NCBI RefSeq assembly: GCF_008064665.1
Contig: NZ_VRZA01000001.1
Span: forward strand, 620,001 to 684,000
Direction of reading: 5' to 3'
Origin: Parahaliea maris
Lineage (GTDB): Bacteria > Pseudomonadota > Gammaproteobacteria > Pseudomonadales > Halieaceae
Length of the DNA: 64,000 bases
A program made the translations under genes and the position numbers. Under the pieces are notes generated by a model. It was not told the origin of the DNA, made no database searches, and saw only the letters and a program-made list of their open reading frames with translations. This document shows, in pieces, positions 44,176 to 53,001 of this stretch (position 1 is its first letter; the number at the start of each line of letters is the position of its first letter).

Positions 44176-44191
44176 GACCGCCCGTTCGGTT
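44176..44191. promoter_or_regulatory. TetR-type operator E
   Basis: The sequence gaccgcccgttcggtt lies in the divergent region between the crotonase unit and the first TetR gene. It is placed to control both, including autoregulation of the TetR gene 127 bp away. A wider reading (accgaccg-cc-cgttcggt) gives 7 of 8 paired positions. Confidence 0.75.
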
Positions 44192-44317
44192 TAGTGATAC
44201 TGCCCCATCTTCCGGCCCGAGTCAATAGCTTCTCCAACACTTCTTAGCGGGATTTCGAAACCACAAGAAATGTGATTGAATACTTGGATTATTTTTGTAT
44301 TTCCGGAAGAAACCCAA

Positions 44318-44902
44318 ATGAAGAAAACCAAGGCTCGATCTAATCGGAAAGAAGAAATTGTTCAGGCCAGCGCAAGCATGTTCGAGAAGGTTGGTTATCA
44401 TCGAGCGTCAATGCAGATGATTGCTGACGAAGTCGGTCTCGGGAAGCCCACGCTCTACCATTACTTCAGGAGCAAGACTGAGATTCTTTATGCAATTCAC
44501 CAGGAAATTATTTCTAACGTTGTTGACAAGCATCTCGAACGGGTCGACCAAGGCCTCCAGCCAGACGAGCTGCTTGAAGGAATGGCGTTGGATATGTTGA
44601 CGTTTATCAAAAAACATCCGGGGTATGTACGAGCTTTTTTTGAACATTTCGACGAGCTGGATGATGCTCAAAAACTGGAAATTCGCGACCAGCGCAACGA
44701 GTACATGCGACTCACCACCAGCGTGATCAGGGATGGTATAAAGTCCGGCGCCTTCAAGAACTGTGATCCTCACCTTGCCACACTGGGATTTATGGGTATG
44801 ATGAACTGGACCTACAAATGGCTTCCAAGGGAAAAAAGGAATTCAGTTACGAAGGTTGCCAAGTCACTTTGCGCGATCTACCTGGATGGCCTCAGAACCT
44901 GA
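44318..44902 (+). CDS. TetR family transcriptional regulator 1
   Basis: The ATG at 44318 (MKKTKARSNRKEEIVQAS) gives 194 residues. The N-terminal helix-turn-helix is MFEKVGYHRASMQMIADEVGLGKPTLYHYFRSKTEIL, with the recognition helix GKPTLYHYF. The C-terminal ligand domain contains HPGYVRAFFEHFDEL, typical of the FadR/AcrR-like group whose ligands are often acyl-CoAs. It is divergent from the crotonase unit with operator E between. The recognition helix is nearly identical to that of the second TetR of the island. Confidence 0.92.
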   Translation: MKKTKARSNRKEEIVQASASMFEKVGYHRASMQMIADEVGLGKPTLYHYFRSKTEILYAIHQEIISNVVDKHLERVDQGLQPDELLEGMALDMLTFIKKHPGYVRAFFEHFDELDDAQKLEIRDQRNEYMRLTTSVIRDGIKSGAFKNCDPHLATLGFMGMMNWTYKWLPREKRNSVTKVAKSLCAIYLDGLRT

Positions 44903-44982
44903 AGCAAGCGACGATCTCGATAGTTCCATATCTTCCTTCGGTTCTACTTTCTGTCACCTAAGCTGACTACCAACGAATGTCA

Positions 44983-45667
44983 CTAACCAAGGCAGTGGCC
45001 ACGGAATCTCTTTGTATACCCGGCACCCACCAAGAATACTGAGTTATCAAGTGTCTGGTGATGATCCAGGATGGCCTTTGCGATAATCTCTCGCTTTACC
45101 TCGCTCGAGCCCCCATAAATCGACTCGGCTCGCATATTCAAGTATCTGGGAGCAGCGACCAATTCAAGTCGCTACCCGGACATCCCTTGGGAGAGCGGCA
45201 TTCAAATACAGGTTGTGAAACTCGATAGACGACCTCCCTTCTACGCGGTAAGACATTCCATAAATATCTTTGCGAAGTTCAGATGCCAGAAGCTTGGTAA
45301 TCGCCCCCGTAACAACGATGGACTTCCCTACTCCCAGTTCCACCACGTGCCTGTACTCGAGAAGCTCAAGTGCCATGACCCGTGTTTCCATCGCCGCGAG
45401 CTTATCCATAAACAGTACATTGGAGTGTAGATATGCGCGGCGGTGTGCGCCAAATTCCTTTATGCGCATCAGTTCACGCGCGCCCGGCTCGAAAAGGCCC
45501 TGAGCCCAGTAGTGCTCCCCGATGATGTTTTCGGGAGGAAATGAGACTTTCGCTAATAGGAAACCATACTTAGCAACCACGGGACCGACATAGCGAAATG
45601 CGATCGCCATCAAGGCCGGCACATAGGACTGAATAGCGCCACGATCAGTTGATCGCGTAGCCTCCAT
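44983..45667 (-). pseudogene. Acyl-CoA dehydrogenase, frameshifted C-terminal remnant
   Basis: The frame from 45667 to 45164 contains ACAD C-terminal helices (KLAAMETRVMALELLEYR, ITKLLASELRKDIYGM) and stops early. In another frame, immediately after, the minus strand encodes AAPRYLNMRAESIYGGSSEVKREIIAKAIL, the canonical end of an acyl-CoA dehydrogenase, closing at 44983. A frameshift near 45165-45180 therefore breaks the gene. The N-terminal FAD-binding half is absent. It is the last member of the ACAD-APH-SDR unit. Confidence 0.75.
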
Positions 45668-46415
45668 CCACCGGCAAAGCGACTCCCGTAAGATACTCCG
45701 CTGAGTCCGTCGCTAAAAATGCGGCCACTGCCGCGATATCTTCTACCGATGCCATCCGTCGAAGGGGGTGCAATGCAGCACCCTTGGTATACAGTTCTCG
45801 CAGTGCTTCTTCTCCAACGGCCATCGAAGCAACCATTTCCGTATCGACCATACCTGGATGAATAGAGTTACATCGAATGTTATAGCCCTGCTCTGCGCAA
45901 TGCAGTGCGGTAGTCCGGGTCAAATTCCAGACAGCTGACTTGCTTGCACTATACAACGCCGCTCCAGAGTTGGGCCGCAGTGCTGCGCCAGATGACATAT
46001 TGATGATTACTCCACCGCAGGCCTTCATCAGTGGAATGGCGAACTTACAACCTAGAAACACACCTGCGACATTCACACTCTGAAGCACCATCCAGTCTTC
46101 TAGAGAGACATCTTCGATGCTACCCGACCTGTATATCCCTGCATTGTTGACCAGGACGTCCAGGCGACCATAGCTGGATGAAACGTGGGACATCAGGGAG
46201 CGCCAGCTGTCTTCGTCAGCGACATCGTGAGCGAAGAAATCCGCCTCCAACGCTCTCGCCGCTTTTATACCCTCCTCGCGGTCCAGGTCGGTAATAACAA
46301 GCTTGCAGCCCGCTTCAATTAGCTTGGCGGCTATCGACCGTCCGATACCACGCGCGGCTCCAGTGACAATTGCAACCTTACGACAGCCAACGTGTTGAGC
46401 CTCCCGCTCCGGCAT
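45645..46415 (-). CDS. SDR-family oxidoreductase
   Basis: The ATG at 46415 (MPEREAQHVGCRKVAIVTG) gives 256 residues; a TTG at 46436 is the alternative. Motifs are TGAARGIGRSIA, an aspartate after strand two (VITDLDREE) suggesting NAD(H), NNAGIYRSG, NMSSGAAL and YSASK. The gene follows the APH-type kinase with almost no gap. In the levulinate (lva) system of Pseudomonas putida an SDR (LvaD) reduces the 4-keto to the 4-hydroxyacyl-CoA, and this SDR is a candidate for such a step. Confidence 0.9.
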   Translation of the reverse strand: MPEREAQHVGCRKVAIVTGAARGIGRSIAAKLIEAGCKLVITDLDREEGIKAARALEADFFAHDVADEDSWRSLMSHVSSSYGRLDVLVNNAGIYRSGSIEDVSLEDWMVLQSVNVAGVFLGCKFAIPLMKACGGVIINMSSGAALRPNSGAALYSASKSAVWNLTRTTALHCAEQGYNIRCNSIHPGMVDTEMVASMAVGEEALRELYTKGAALHPLRRMASVEDIAAVAAFLATDSAEYLTGVALPVDGGYAIN

Positions 46416-46436
46416 ACCTTCTCTCCCAGGCTCCAA

Positions 46437-47477
46437 TTACAGCGCCTCCACCATATTCCACGCGGTATCTGCGTAATCCCTGACTACTTCTCGAAATGTC
46501 AGAGCAATCTCAGAACTCGCATTTCCTTCAAGACCTCGTTTATAGACACCCTGACTGATTCCCGCGAGCCTGAACAAATTATAGATAACCGAAAATTGGA
46601 GGTTGTCAACCCGATCAATACCGGCATGCTGACAGTATTCCCAAATAAACTCCTCCTGACTCGGTATTCCCAGTTGCTCCAGGCTCTTACCTCCAAGACC
46701 AAATTCGAATGTAGAGATGTAATACATTTGATAAACGTATCCCAGGTCGGCAAGCGGGTCTCCCAGTGTCGATAGTTCCCAATCGATTACGGCTGCTATT
46801 GCAGGCTCGATAGGGTCTATGAGGCAGTTACCGATCCGGTAGTCGCCATGCACGACCGCCATCTTTTCAGTGGCTGGCACATTATCTGGCAACCAGTTAA
46901 TCAACTTGTCCATCGAAGTTATGGTTTCGGTTTCGGTTGCCCGGTACTGTCGAGCCCATCGGCTTATCTGGCGTGAGAAATAATTCCCCGCGCGACCAAA
47001 ATCACCAATACCCAAAGACCGGGGGTCCAGAGAGTGCAGTGCAGCTAAATTTCGTGCCAATTCGGAGTAGATCAGTTTTCTGTGCTCGGGCTCGACGCCC
47101 GGCAGGGAAGCGTCCGCAAATATTCTGCTAGGCACGTAGTCCATCACGTAGAAGTTCGCACCGATGACGCCTTTGTCCATACACAAACAGCGCATAGCTG
47201 GTACCGGAACATTGGTTGGCGCCAAAGCAGACATGACACGGTATTCTCTGTCCACCTGGTGAGCCGATGGCAGCAATTCGCCAGGGGGTTGCTTGCGCAA
47301 GACATATTTTCCCGAAGGCGATTCCAGGAGAAAAGTTGGATTGCTCTGCCCGCCTTCAAACTGACGAATCCGCAGTGGTCCGGTAAAACCCTGCTGATGA
47401 TGTTCGAGATAGGACTCCAGTCTCTCCGTACTAAAATGATGACCTGTACGTACGTCCGTTACTATCGCTTCTGACAT
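46437..47477 (-). CDS. APH-type phosphotransferase (ACAD10/11- and LvaA-like)
   Basis: The product has 346 residues. The kinase fold is marked by FEGGQSNPTFLLESPSGKYVLRKQP (ATP site and Lys), the catalytic loop HGDYRIGN with H210, D212 and N217, and the metal-binding IDWELSTLGDPLADLGY. This is the subfamily fused to acyl-CoA dehydrogenases in mammalian ACAD10/11 and found as LvaA in levulinate catabolism, where it phosphorylates the 4-hydroxyl of an acyl-CoA. It is not expected to be an antibiotic-resistance enzyme. It lies 11 bp after an ACAD of the matching type. Confidence 0.87.
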   Translation of the reverse strand: MSEAIVTDVRTGHHFSTERLESYLEHHQQGFTGPLRIRQFEGGQSNPTFLLESPSGKYVLRKQPPGELLPSAHQVDREYRVMSALAPTNVPVPAMRCLCMDKGVIGANFYVMDYVPSRIFADASLPGVEPEHRKLIYSELARNLAALHSLDPRSLGIGDFGRAGNYFSRQISRWARQYRATETETITSMDKLINWLPDNVPATEKMAVVHGDYRIGNCLIDPIEPAIAAVIDWELSTLGDPLADLGYVYQMYYISTFEFGLGGKSLEQLGIPSQEEFIWEYCQHAGIDRVDNLQFSVIYNLFRLAGISQGVYKRGLEGNASSEIALTFREVVRDYADTAWNMVEAL

Positions 47478-47488
47478 GTCGGCACCAG

Positions 47489-48739
47489 CTACCAGGGTTT
47501 TTCCGAAAGCTCACGCCGAAGCTCCAGCTTGGCGATCGTATCCATATGCACTTCGTCTGGTCCGTCCATCAGCCGTACAGCACGACTCAAAGCCCACGCA
47601 TCTGCAAGACCGAAATCCTGGCAAACACCAGCACCACCATGTACCTGGATGGCGCGGTCGAGGACCCTATGTGCCATGCTGGGCGCAACCACCTTGATCA
47701 TCGCTATTTCGCTACGCGCAGCCTTATTGCCCACCGTATCCATCAGGTGTGCCGCATGGAGTGTCAACAAGCGTGCCTGGTCAATCTCACAGCGCGACTT
47801 GGCGATAGCATCCCGCACGACTCCCTGCTCAGCGAGGGGCTTTCCAAAGGCTATACGTTTACGCGCTCTCACGATCATTGACTCCAAAGCGCGTTCGGCC
47901 ACACCAATCATCCGCATACAGTGGTGAATCCTACCGGGGCCAAGCCTGCCTTGCGCAATCTCGAAACCCCGACCAGGTCCCAGAAGGACGTTTGAAGCGG
48001 GAACACGAACGTCCTTGAACTCCACTTCACCATGACCGCAAGGTGCATGCTCATATCCAAGCACACGCAGTGAGCGCAATACACTGACACCCGGTGTATT
48101 CTTTGGTACAAGGATCATTGAGTGCTGCTGGTGACGGGGCGCCTCTGGATTGGTCTTGCACATCGTAATGAATATCCTGGTGCGATTGTCCAGAGCACCT
48201 GAAGTCCACCATTTGCGGCCGTTCAGGACATACTCGTCACCATCACGCTCTGCGCGCAGATTTATATTGGTCGCGTCGGACGATGCCACATCTGGCTCTG
48301 TCATCGCGAATGCGGACCGGATTTCTCCGTTAAGCAACGGCTCCATCCATAGTTTTTTATGCTCCTCGGTGCCATAGCGTTCGATCACCTCGATATTTCC
48401 TGTATCCGGAGCGGAGCAGTTGAACACCTCCGGACCAATCGGAGAGCGCCCCATGATTTCGCACAAAGGCGAATATTCGTAGTTACTAAGGCCGGCGCCT
48501 TCCTGACTTTCTGGAAGAAACAGATTCCAAAGACCCTCATTCCTCGCAATCGCTTTCAGCTCATCCATCACTGGCGGGCTGTCCCACTTGTCTGCGAGTG
48601 CTTGTTGCTGCTCGATATACACACCCTCATTGGGGTAAATATGCTTATTCATAAAGGCTGTCAGCTGTTCCTGAAGCAGCCTGGATTTCTGCGAAAACTC
48701 AATCACGATCTTCACTCCTGTCTCAATAGACACTGGCAC
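47489..48739 (-). CDS. acyl-CoA dehydrogenase of the ACAD10/11, LvaC type
   Basis: The product has 416 residues. FAD-binding parts are [16 protein letters not shown] and [10 protein letters not shown]. The distinctive motifs are [38 protein letters not shown] and [16 protein letters not shown], which mark the ACAD10/11-like branch, not the fatty-acid FadE branch. In that branch the enzyme acts on 4-phosphoacyl-CoA, and phosphate is lost. Its partner kinase gene follows 11 bp downstream. Operator F lies 29 bp before the start. Confidence 0.9.
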   Translation of the reverse strand: MPVSIETGVKIVIEFSQKSRLLQEQLTAFMNKHIYPNEGVYIEQQQALADKWDSPPVMDELKAIARNEGLWNLFLPESQEGAGLSNYEYSPLCEIMGRSPIGPEVFNCSAPDTGNIEVIERYGTEEHKKLWMEPLLNGEIRSAFAMTEPDVASSDATNINLRAERDGDEYVLNGRKWWTSGALDNRTRIFITMCKTNPEAPRHQQHSMILVPKNTPGVSVLRSLRVLGYEHAPCGHGEVEFKDVRVPASNVLLGPGRGFEIAQGRLGPGRIHHCMRMIGVAERALESMIVRARKRIAFGKPLAEQGVVRDAIAKSRCEIDQARLLTLHAAHLMDTVGNKAARSEIAMIKVVAPSMAHRVLDRAIQVHGGAGVCQDFGLADAWALSRAVRLMDGPDEVHMDTIAKLELRRELSEKPW

Positions 48740-48767
48740 TGTGGTGGATAGTAGCCAATTAAAACAC

Positions 48768-48783
48768 GACCGTCCAGTCGGTT
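48768..48783. promoter_or_regulatory. TetR-type operator F
   Basis: The sequence gaccgtccagtcggtt matches the island palindrome. It lies 29 bp before the acyl-CoA dehydrogenase start, so it should overlap the promoter of the ACAD-APH-SDR unit. Confidence 0.75.
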
Positions 48784-49006
48784 TGTCTATTTTGTCGCGG
48801 TCATGCGCAATTTCCCTTCAGACCCGAAAGACTGGCCTGTAAGTGAGCTCAAGGTGAGATATCGCTGACTATTACTGCCTAGGATAAATTTCGCAGAAGC
48901 AGAGGTGATTTTTTATTGCAAGAAATGAGATCTGAGAGGGAATTGATATAGCCAAAGAATGAAAGGCTACGACAAGACGCCGTGGATCAGCCGACGCAGA
49001 AAACGG

Positions 49007-49594
49007 TTATCTTCGCATCAGGCCACTTAGAAAGAGTCTGGATAGATTCTCGGCAACAGCAGACACATCGAGCCGCCTATCGCTTGGCATCCATTGATAG
49101 GTCCAGTTACACGCGCCAAGGAAGGCCAGTGCGGTGTTTCTCACATCGCACTCCGCGAACAAGCCATCCTTTATTCCGGACCTAATCAGTTCGATCACCA
49201 TGTTGAGATAACTCTTGCGATGCTCGGAAAGGGCGCTACGCTGCGATTCGTCGAGATCATGATAGTGCTCAAAAAATGCTCTCGTATAACCGGGATGCTC
49301 GACAATAAACTTGATCGTGTCGTAGCACAGCCCCCTCAGCAACTCATCGGGTCTTGACGTCTCTTGCTGCCTGGCATTGTGGGCATCCACGAGAACGGAC
49401 ATCAATTCTCTGTGCATCGCAAATAGGATTTCACTTTTACTGCGAAAGTAGTGATACAGTGTCGGTTTCCCCAGGTTTACTGCCTCGGCGATCATGTTCA
49501 TAGAGGCACCGTGGTAGCCAACACGATCAAACAACGCGGCACTGGCACGAATGATCTCCTGTTGACGATTCACGTAAGTGTCAGTCATTTCCAT
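49007..49594 (-). CDS. TetR family transcriptional regulator 2
   Basis: The ATG at 49594 (MEMTDTYVNRQQEIIRAS) gives 195 residues; ATG at 49588 is equally possible. The helix-turn-helix LFDRVGYHGASMNMIAEAVNLGKPTLYHYFRSKSEIL shares the recognition helix of TetR 1, and the ligand domain has HPGYTRAFFEHYHDL, so the two are paralogues. It lies downstream of the zinc-ribbon-like gene and an SDR, and this unit is headed by operator G, which suggests autoregulation. Confidence 0.92.
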   Translation of the reverse strand: MEMTDTYVNRQQEIIRASAALFDRVGYHGASMNMIAEAVNLGKPTLYHYFRSKSEILFAMHRELMSVLVDAHNARQQETSRPDELLRGLCYDTIKFIVEHPGYTRAFFEHYHDLDESQRSALSEHRKSYLNMVIELIRSGIKDGLFAECDVRNTALAFLGACNWTYQWMPSDRRLDVSAVAENLSRLFLSGLMRR

Positions 49595-49619
49595 AAATGC
49601 GTTACTCCCTATTTTCCCG

Positions 49620-50444
49620 TCAGCGAATAAAATGCCAGCCATCCTCAACTTGCTTTAGCGCATCGCCGATTAGATGCAAGCCACCTTCCCAGTTATTGAA
49701 TGCATCTCCCGCCGTGGTGCCAGCGCCTACCGCCTCAACATCAAGTATAAAAATCGGGCGCAGCTCGTATATACCTACTTTTACAGTTATAACAAACTTC
49801 TTGGACGCGCAAGCAAACTCACCAAGAACTGCCATCAGACGCTGCGCCAGTTGCATTGTGCTGGAAAAGGAGTTCTTTTCCAGTGGAAAACGAGCGAGAT
49901 CCAGGTACCCGTAGGCCAGGTAACCGCCGTCGTAAGGAGACACTTCCAATCCACACCCAAGTGAAGTGAGGGAAGGAAAGCTGTTTACCTGCCGCAGTAG
50001 TTGCTCTAGCTGACTACTGCCGCCATAACAATCACTCAACTCATTCGAGTACACCACTTCGGGCAACTGTTGTAGCGCGTCCGGTGCACTCTTCAGATCG
50101 CAATACGGCGCCCGCCTTGATGCGTCCTTCCCATCCATGCCATAGGGGATGAATACAGATGTGGAACCGCCATGTATCTCTACATTTTTTGATCGAGCCA
50201 ATTCGCCAATGGAATAGGGGCGGCGGCAGACCACTACAGGGTTTTTCTCCAGTTCACCTGCTGGACTAACCATAATCACATGATCGTCCCTGCAGGAAGG
50301 GCAAGATACAATTCCGGCCGCGAGTAAAGCCTGTAACAGTTGTCCGCTTACAAACGGCTGCCTCTTCAGAAAGCATTGATCTAGCTGGCCAGAATAGCCA
50401 CAAGAAAAGCAACTAAGCTGTATGATTCCATGCTCGTTCTTCAC
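49620..50444 (-). CDS. Unrecognised protein with cysteine-pair motifs
   Basis: This 274-residue protein was not assigned to a family. The N-terminus holds cysteine pairs CFSCGYSGQLDQC and CPSC spaced about 35 residues apart, a possible zinc ribbon. The rest is soluble, without membrane segments, and ends EVEDGWHFIR. It lies between an SDR (80 bp upstream) and TetR 2 (26 bp downstream) on the same strand, so it probably shares their transcript. A role as a CoA-pathway accessory or a regulator cofactor is speculation. Confidence 0.65.
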   Translation of the reverse strand: MKNEHGIIQLSCFSCGYSGQLDQCFLKRQPFVSGQLLQALLAAGIVSCPSCRDDHVIMVSPAGELEKNPVVVCRRPYSIGELARSKNVEIHGGSTSVFIPYGMDGKDASRRAPYCDLKSAPDALQQLPEVVYSNELSDCYGGSSQLEQLLRQVNSFPSLTSLGCGLEVSPYDGGYLAYGYLDLARFPLEKNSFSSTMQLAQRLMAVLGEFACASKKFVITVKVGIYELRPIFILDVEAVGAGTTAGDAFNNWEGGLHLIGDALKQVEDGWHFIR

Positions 50445-50524
50445 AGGGCGGCTCCGCTAGAGGTTCTATTCAACGGCCTTAACCATACATCAGCAAAAAG
50501 CGAAGCAATGGCATACAGCAGTAC

Positions 50525-51283
50525 TCAGGCTTTTACCGCGAGACAACCACCGTCTACACGAATATTGGCATTAGTGGTGAAGGAAGAATGCGAACTTGCT
50601 AGATACAGGGCTGTTGTAACGATCTCTTCGGGATGACCAAATCTACGAAGTATCACACCGCTCAAGCCCTGGTCATCATCAGCCCAATCACCCGCGATAT
50701 CGGTAAGAAATCCGCCTGGCGAAATGACATTCACTCTGACTTTCGGTGCGTATTCCATGGCCAGGGCTGTCGATACCGCGTTAAGCGCTGCCTTGGCGCC
50801 GGCATAGGGCCCGAAATACGGCGAAGGCAACTGCGCTCCGATTGAGGAAATATTGATGATGGAACCACCCTCCCCTTCAGCCATCCGGCTACCCACAAGG
50901 CAGGCCAGCCTGTATGGCCCCTTGAAATTGACCGCAGTTATCTTGTCAAAAAGGTCCTCGTTAACGTCGAGAAGGGAATCAGCAAGTGGCGACATACCAG
51001 CATTGTTAATCAATATATCAACTTGACCGAATTCTTCGTAGGCTGCCGATACAAGAAATTCAAGATCTCCCCATTTTCCAACGTGGGCGGCAACAGCTAG
51101 CGCCCTGCGCCCCATAGACCGGATTTCTCGGGCGACCGCTTCACATTGATCGAACTTGCGGCTCGCAACTATAATATCGGCGCCACGCTCAGCAAATGCG
51201 AGTGCCATCGCTTTCCCAAGTCCACGGCTTCCTCCCGTAATCAACACGACTCTGGATGTGAAATCAAAAAGTTTATCCGCCAT
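50525..51283 (-). CDS. SDR-family oxidoreductase
   Basis: The product has 252 residues: cofactor loop TGGSRGLGKAMA, ASRKFDQCE (Arg/Lys suggest NADP(H)), NNAGMSPL, NISSIGAQ and YAGAK, with the end RVDGGCLAVKA. It resembles gluconate 5-dehydrogenase or 3-ketoacyl reductase-type SDRs. It is the first gene of a unit with the cysteine-pair protein and TetR 2. Operator G lies 172 bp upstream in the region shared with the divergent SRPBCC gene. Confidence 0.9.
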   Translation of the reverse strand: MADKLFDFTSRVVLITGGSRGLGKAMALAFAERGADIIVASRKFDQCEAVAREIRSMGRRALAVAAHVGKWGDLEFLVSAAYEEFGQVDILINNAGMSPLADSLLDVNEDLFDKITAVNFKGPYRLACLVGSRMAEGEGGSIINISSIGAQLPSPYFGPYAGAKAALNAVSTALAMEYAPKVRVNVISPGGFLTDIAGDWADDDQGLSGVILRRFGHPEEIVTTALYLASSHSSFTTNANIRVDGGCLAVKA

Positions 51284-51454
51284 AATTTTACCTCCAGCTG
51301 CCGTGCCAGCAGGCTCTCTGGATCCAGCTTCCTCCCTCAGGAGGCCAGCTCAATTAGTGCCTGACGCACTGTGTTCCACACCAGAACTGGCATCGTTACA
51401 CGCCCTGAATTTGAAAAATATAGAAAACTCCTGGCCATCTCGGCCCGTTGACCA

Positions 51455-51470
51455 AACCGTCCGGTCGGAC
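51455..51470. promoter_or_regulatory. TetR-type operator G
   Basis: The sequence aaccgtccggtcggac lies between divergent units: 81 bp before the SRPBCC gene and 172 bp before the SDR/TetR 2 unit. Confidence 0.78.
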
Positions 51471-51550
51471 TATACTACACTAATCAAGGCTCCACAATAC
51501 ACATACCACCTCAGGCATATCGCTCACAAATTGACTGACCGACAATACTC

Positions 51551-51985
51551 ATGGAAATTTCAGCCAGCTCAAGATTCGATGTTCCCGCCAGCACAATCTG
51601 GTCGCTGCTGGAAGATTTCAGTGCGATTAGTAACTGGTGGCCGACAGACGGGTTAATCACGATTCAACGTGTCGAATGCGAAGGTGAAGGTGTTGGCATG
51701 ATCCGCCATATCTATAACCATGGAATGGAAAAGCCTGTCAGTGAGCGACTGGACTATCAGGACGCAGTAGACAAAATTTTGATCCTCTCAATAGTGGGGG
51801 ATCGCCCTGGACTTATCGATGCCTATGTGGCGATAGGAAAAGTAATTGCGTTAGCCGAGTCTGAGTGCAAGCTGGATTACCGTGGCTACATATCCTGCGA
51901 CCAACGTGTAGAGGAAAAGGTAGAAAGGAATATCCGCATTACCTGGGATCGAATGTTTGCCGGGCTGCGCAACGCGAGCAGTTGA
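51551..51985 (+). CDS. SRPBCC family protein
   Basis: The product has 144 residues. The START/Bet v1-like pattern reads MEISASSRFDVPASTIWSLLEDFSAISNWWP, then a sheet (VGMIRHIYNHGMEKPVSERLDY) and a long C-terminal helix. Polyketide cyclase-type members bind hydrophobic ligands in a central cavity. No catalytic role can be assigned. It is followed by an SDR and a YciI-like gene on the same strand and may be co-transcribed with them. Confidence 0.78.
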   Translation: MEISASSRFDVPASTIWSLLEDFSAISNWWPTDGLITIQRVECEGEGVGMIRHIYNHGMEKPVSERLDYQDAVDKILILSIVGDRPGLIDAYVAIGKVIALAESECKLDYRGYISCDQRVEEKVERNIRITWDRMFAGLRNASS

Positions 51986-52078
51986 ATTCTGCGCGCTATG
52001 ACTTCCGCCTTTGTTGGAGACCGTGAACGTCGGTAGCGAAACTTGTGAACTGCACAGTCTCCTGACACTTTTCTTCGG

Positions 52079-52861
52079 ATGCCACTTTTGGATGAATTCA
52101 TGTACCGCCGCCTAGCTAAAAAAGTTATCGTTGTAACTGGCGCGGCGGGAGGTATCGGCGCTCTGCTGGCACAGACGCTTGCTCACCAAGGCGCTTACGT
52201 TATCGCTGCGGATCTCACGAAGATTCCCTATAACTCGGCCGGCATAAGCCAGCATAAACTGGATGTCACCAGCGAGGCAGACTGGATCCAGCTCAGGGAA
52301 TGGATCAAGAACAGGTACGGAAAACTCGACGGACTTGTAAACAACGCAGGAATATCCAATCGGGATCGCTTGGGTACCGTATGTTTGGGAGAATGGAATC
52401 AGGCGTTTTCTGTGAACTGCACCGGAGCACTACTGGCTATACAGACACTTTCACCACTAATGAGTGCAGGCTCATCTATCGTAAATATCGCTTCCATTGC
52501 AGCTATAACAGGCCACTACGCTGTGGCCTACAGCTCCAGCAAATGGGCTCTGCGCGGACTTTCACGCGCCGCCAGCCTTGAACTAGGACCAAAGGGAATT
52601 CGTGTCAATACCGTAATGCCGGGCGCAATCGAGACACCCATGACAAGCAATGTACCTGCTTCAGTGACTGACAAGCTTGTCGGCGAGACCCCACTTGGAC
52701 GGCTCGGACAGCCCGAAGACATTACCGGTCTGATTGTGTATTTACTCTCGGATGAGTCGACCTTTATTTCTGGAGCGGAAATCCCCGTGGACGGGGGTCA
52801 TACCGGTCACTGCGGTATGAAGAGCGTGTCAGACGCCATGCGCGTAATAGGGATTGAGTAA
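52079..52861 (+). CDS. SDR-family oxidoreductase
   Basis: The product has 260 residues (ATG at 52100 is an alternative). Motifs are VTGAAGGIGALLA, an aspartate after strand two (AADLTKI) for NAD(H), NNAGISNRD, NIASIAAI and YSSSK. The substrate loop is MPGAIETPM, and the C-terminal part VDGGHTGHCGMKS has a tail about 15 residues longer than usual. It lies 93 bp after the SRPBCC gene and before a YciI-like gene. Confidence 0.9.
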   Translation: MPLLDEFMYRRLAKKVIVVTGAAGGIGALLAQTLAHQGAYVIAADLTKIPYNSAGISQHKLDVTSEADWIQLREWIKNRYGKLDGLVNNAGISNRDRLGTVCLGEWNQAFSVNCTGALLAIQTLSPLMSAGSSIVNIASIAAITGHYAVAYSSSKWALRGLSRAASLELGPKGIRVNTVMPGAIETPMTSNVPASVTDKLVGETPLGRLGQPEDITGLIVYLLSDESTFISGAEIPVDGGHTGHCGMKSVSDAMRVIGIE

Positions 52862-53001
52862 TGTTTTTAGCAAGGCTCGGTACCAACTTGAATCGAGTCT
52901 GTATTCACAGTGAACAGTCACCTTGTCACCAGCCAGGCGTGGTTTTTTGACAAATAGGTATCCGGTCGATACCAGTGGATGTCCATGAACATCGGGAGGC
53001 T

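Noticed and set aside
46437-47477. Aminoglycoside resistance enzyme
   Set aside because: The fold is APH-like, but the motifs and the adjacent DGPDEVH-type acyl-CoA dehydrogenase point to the ACAD10/11 or LvaA branch.
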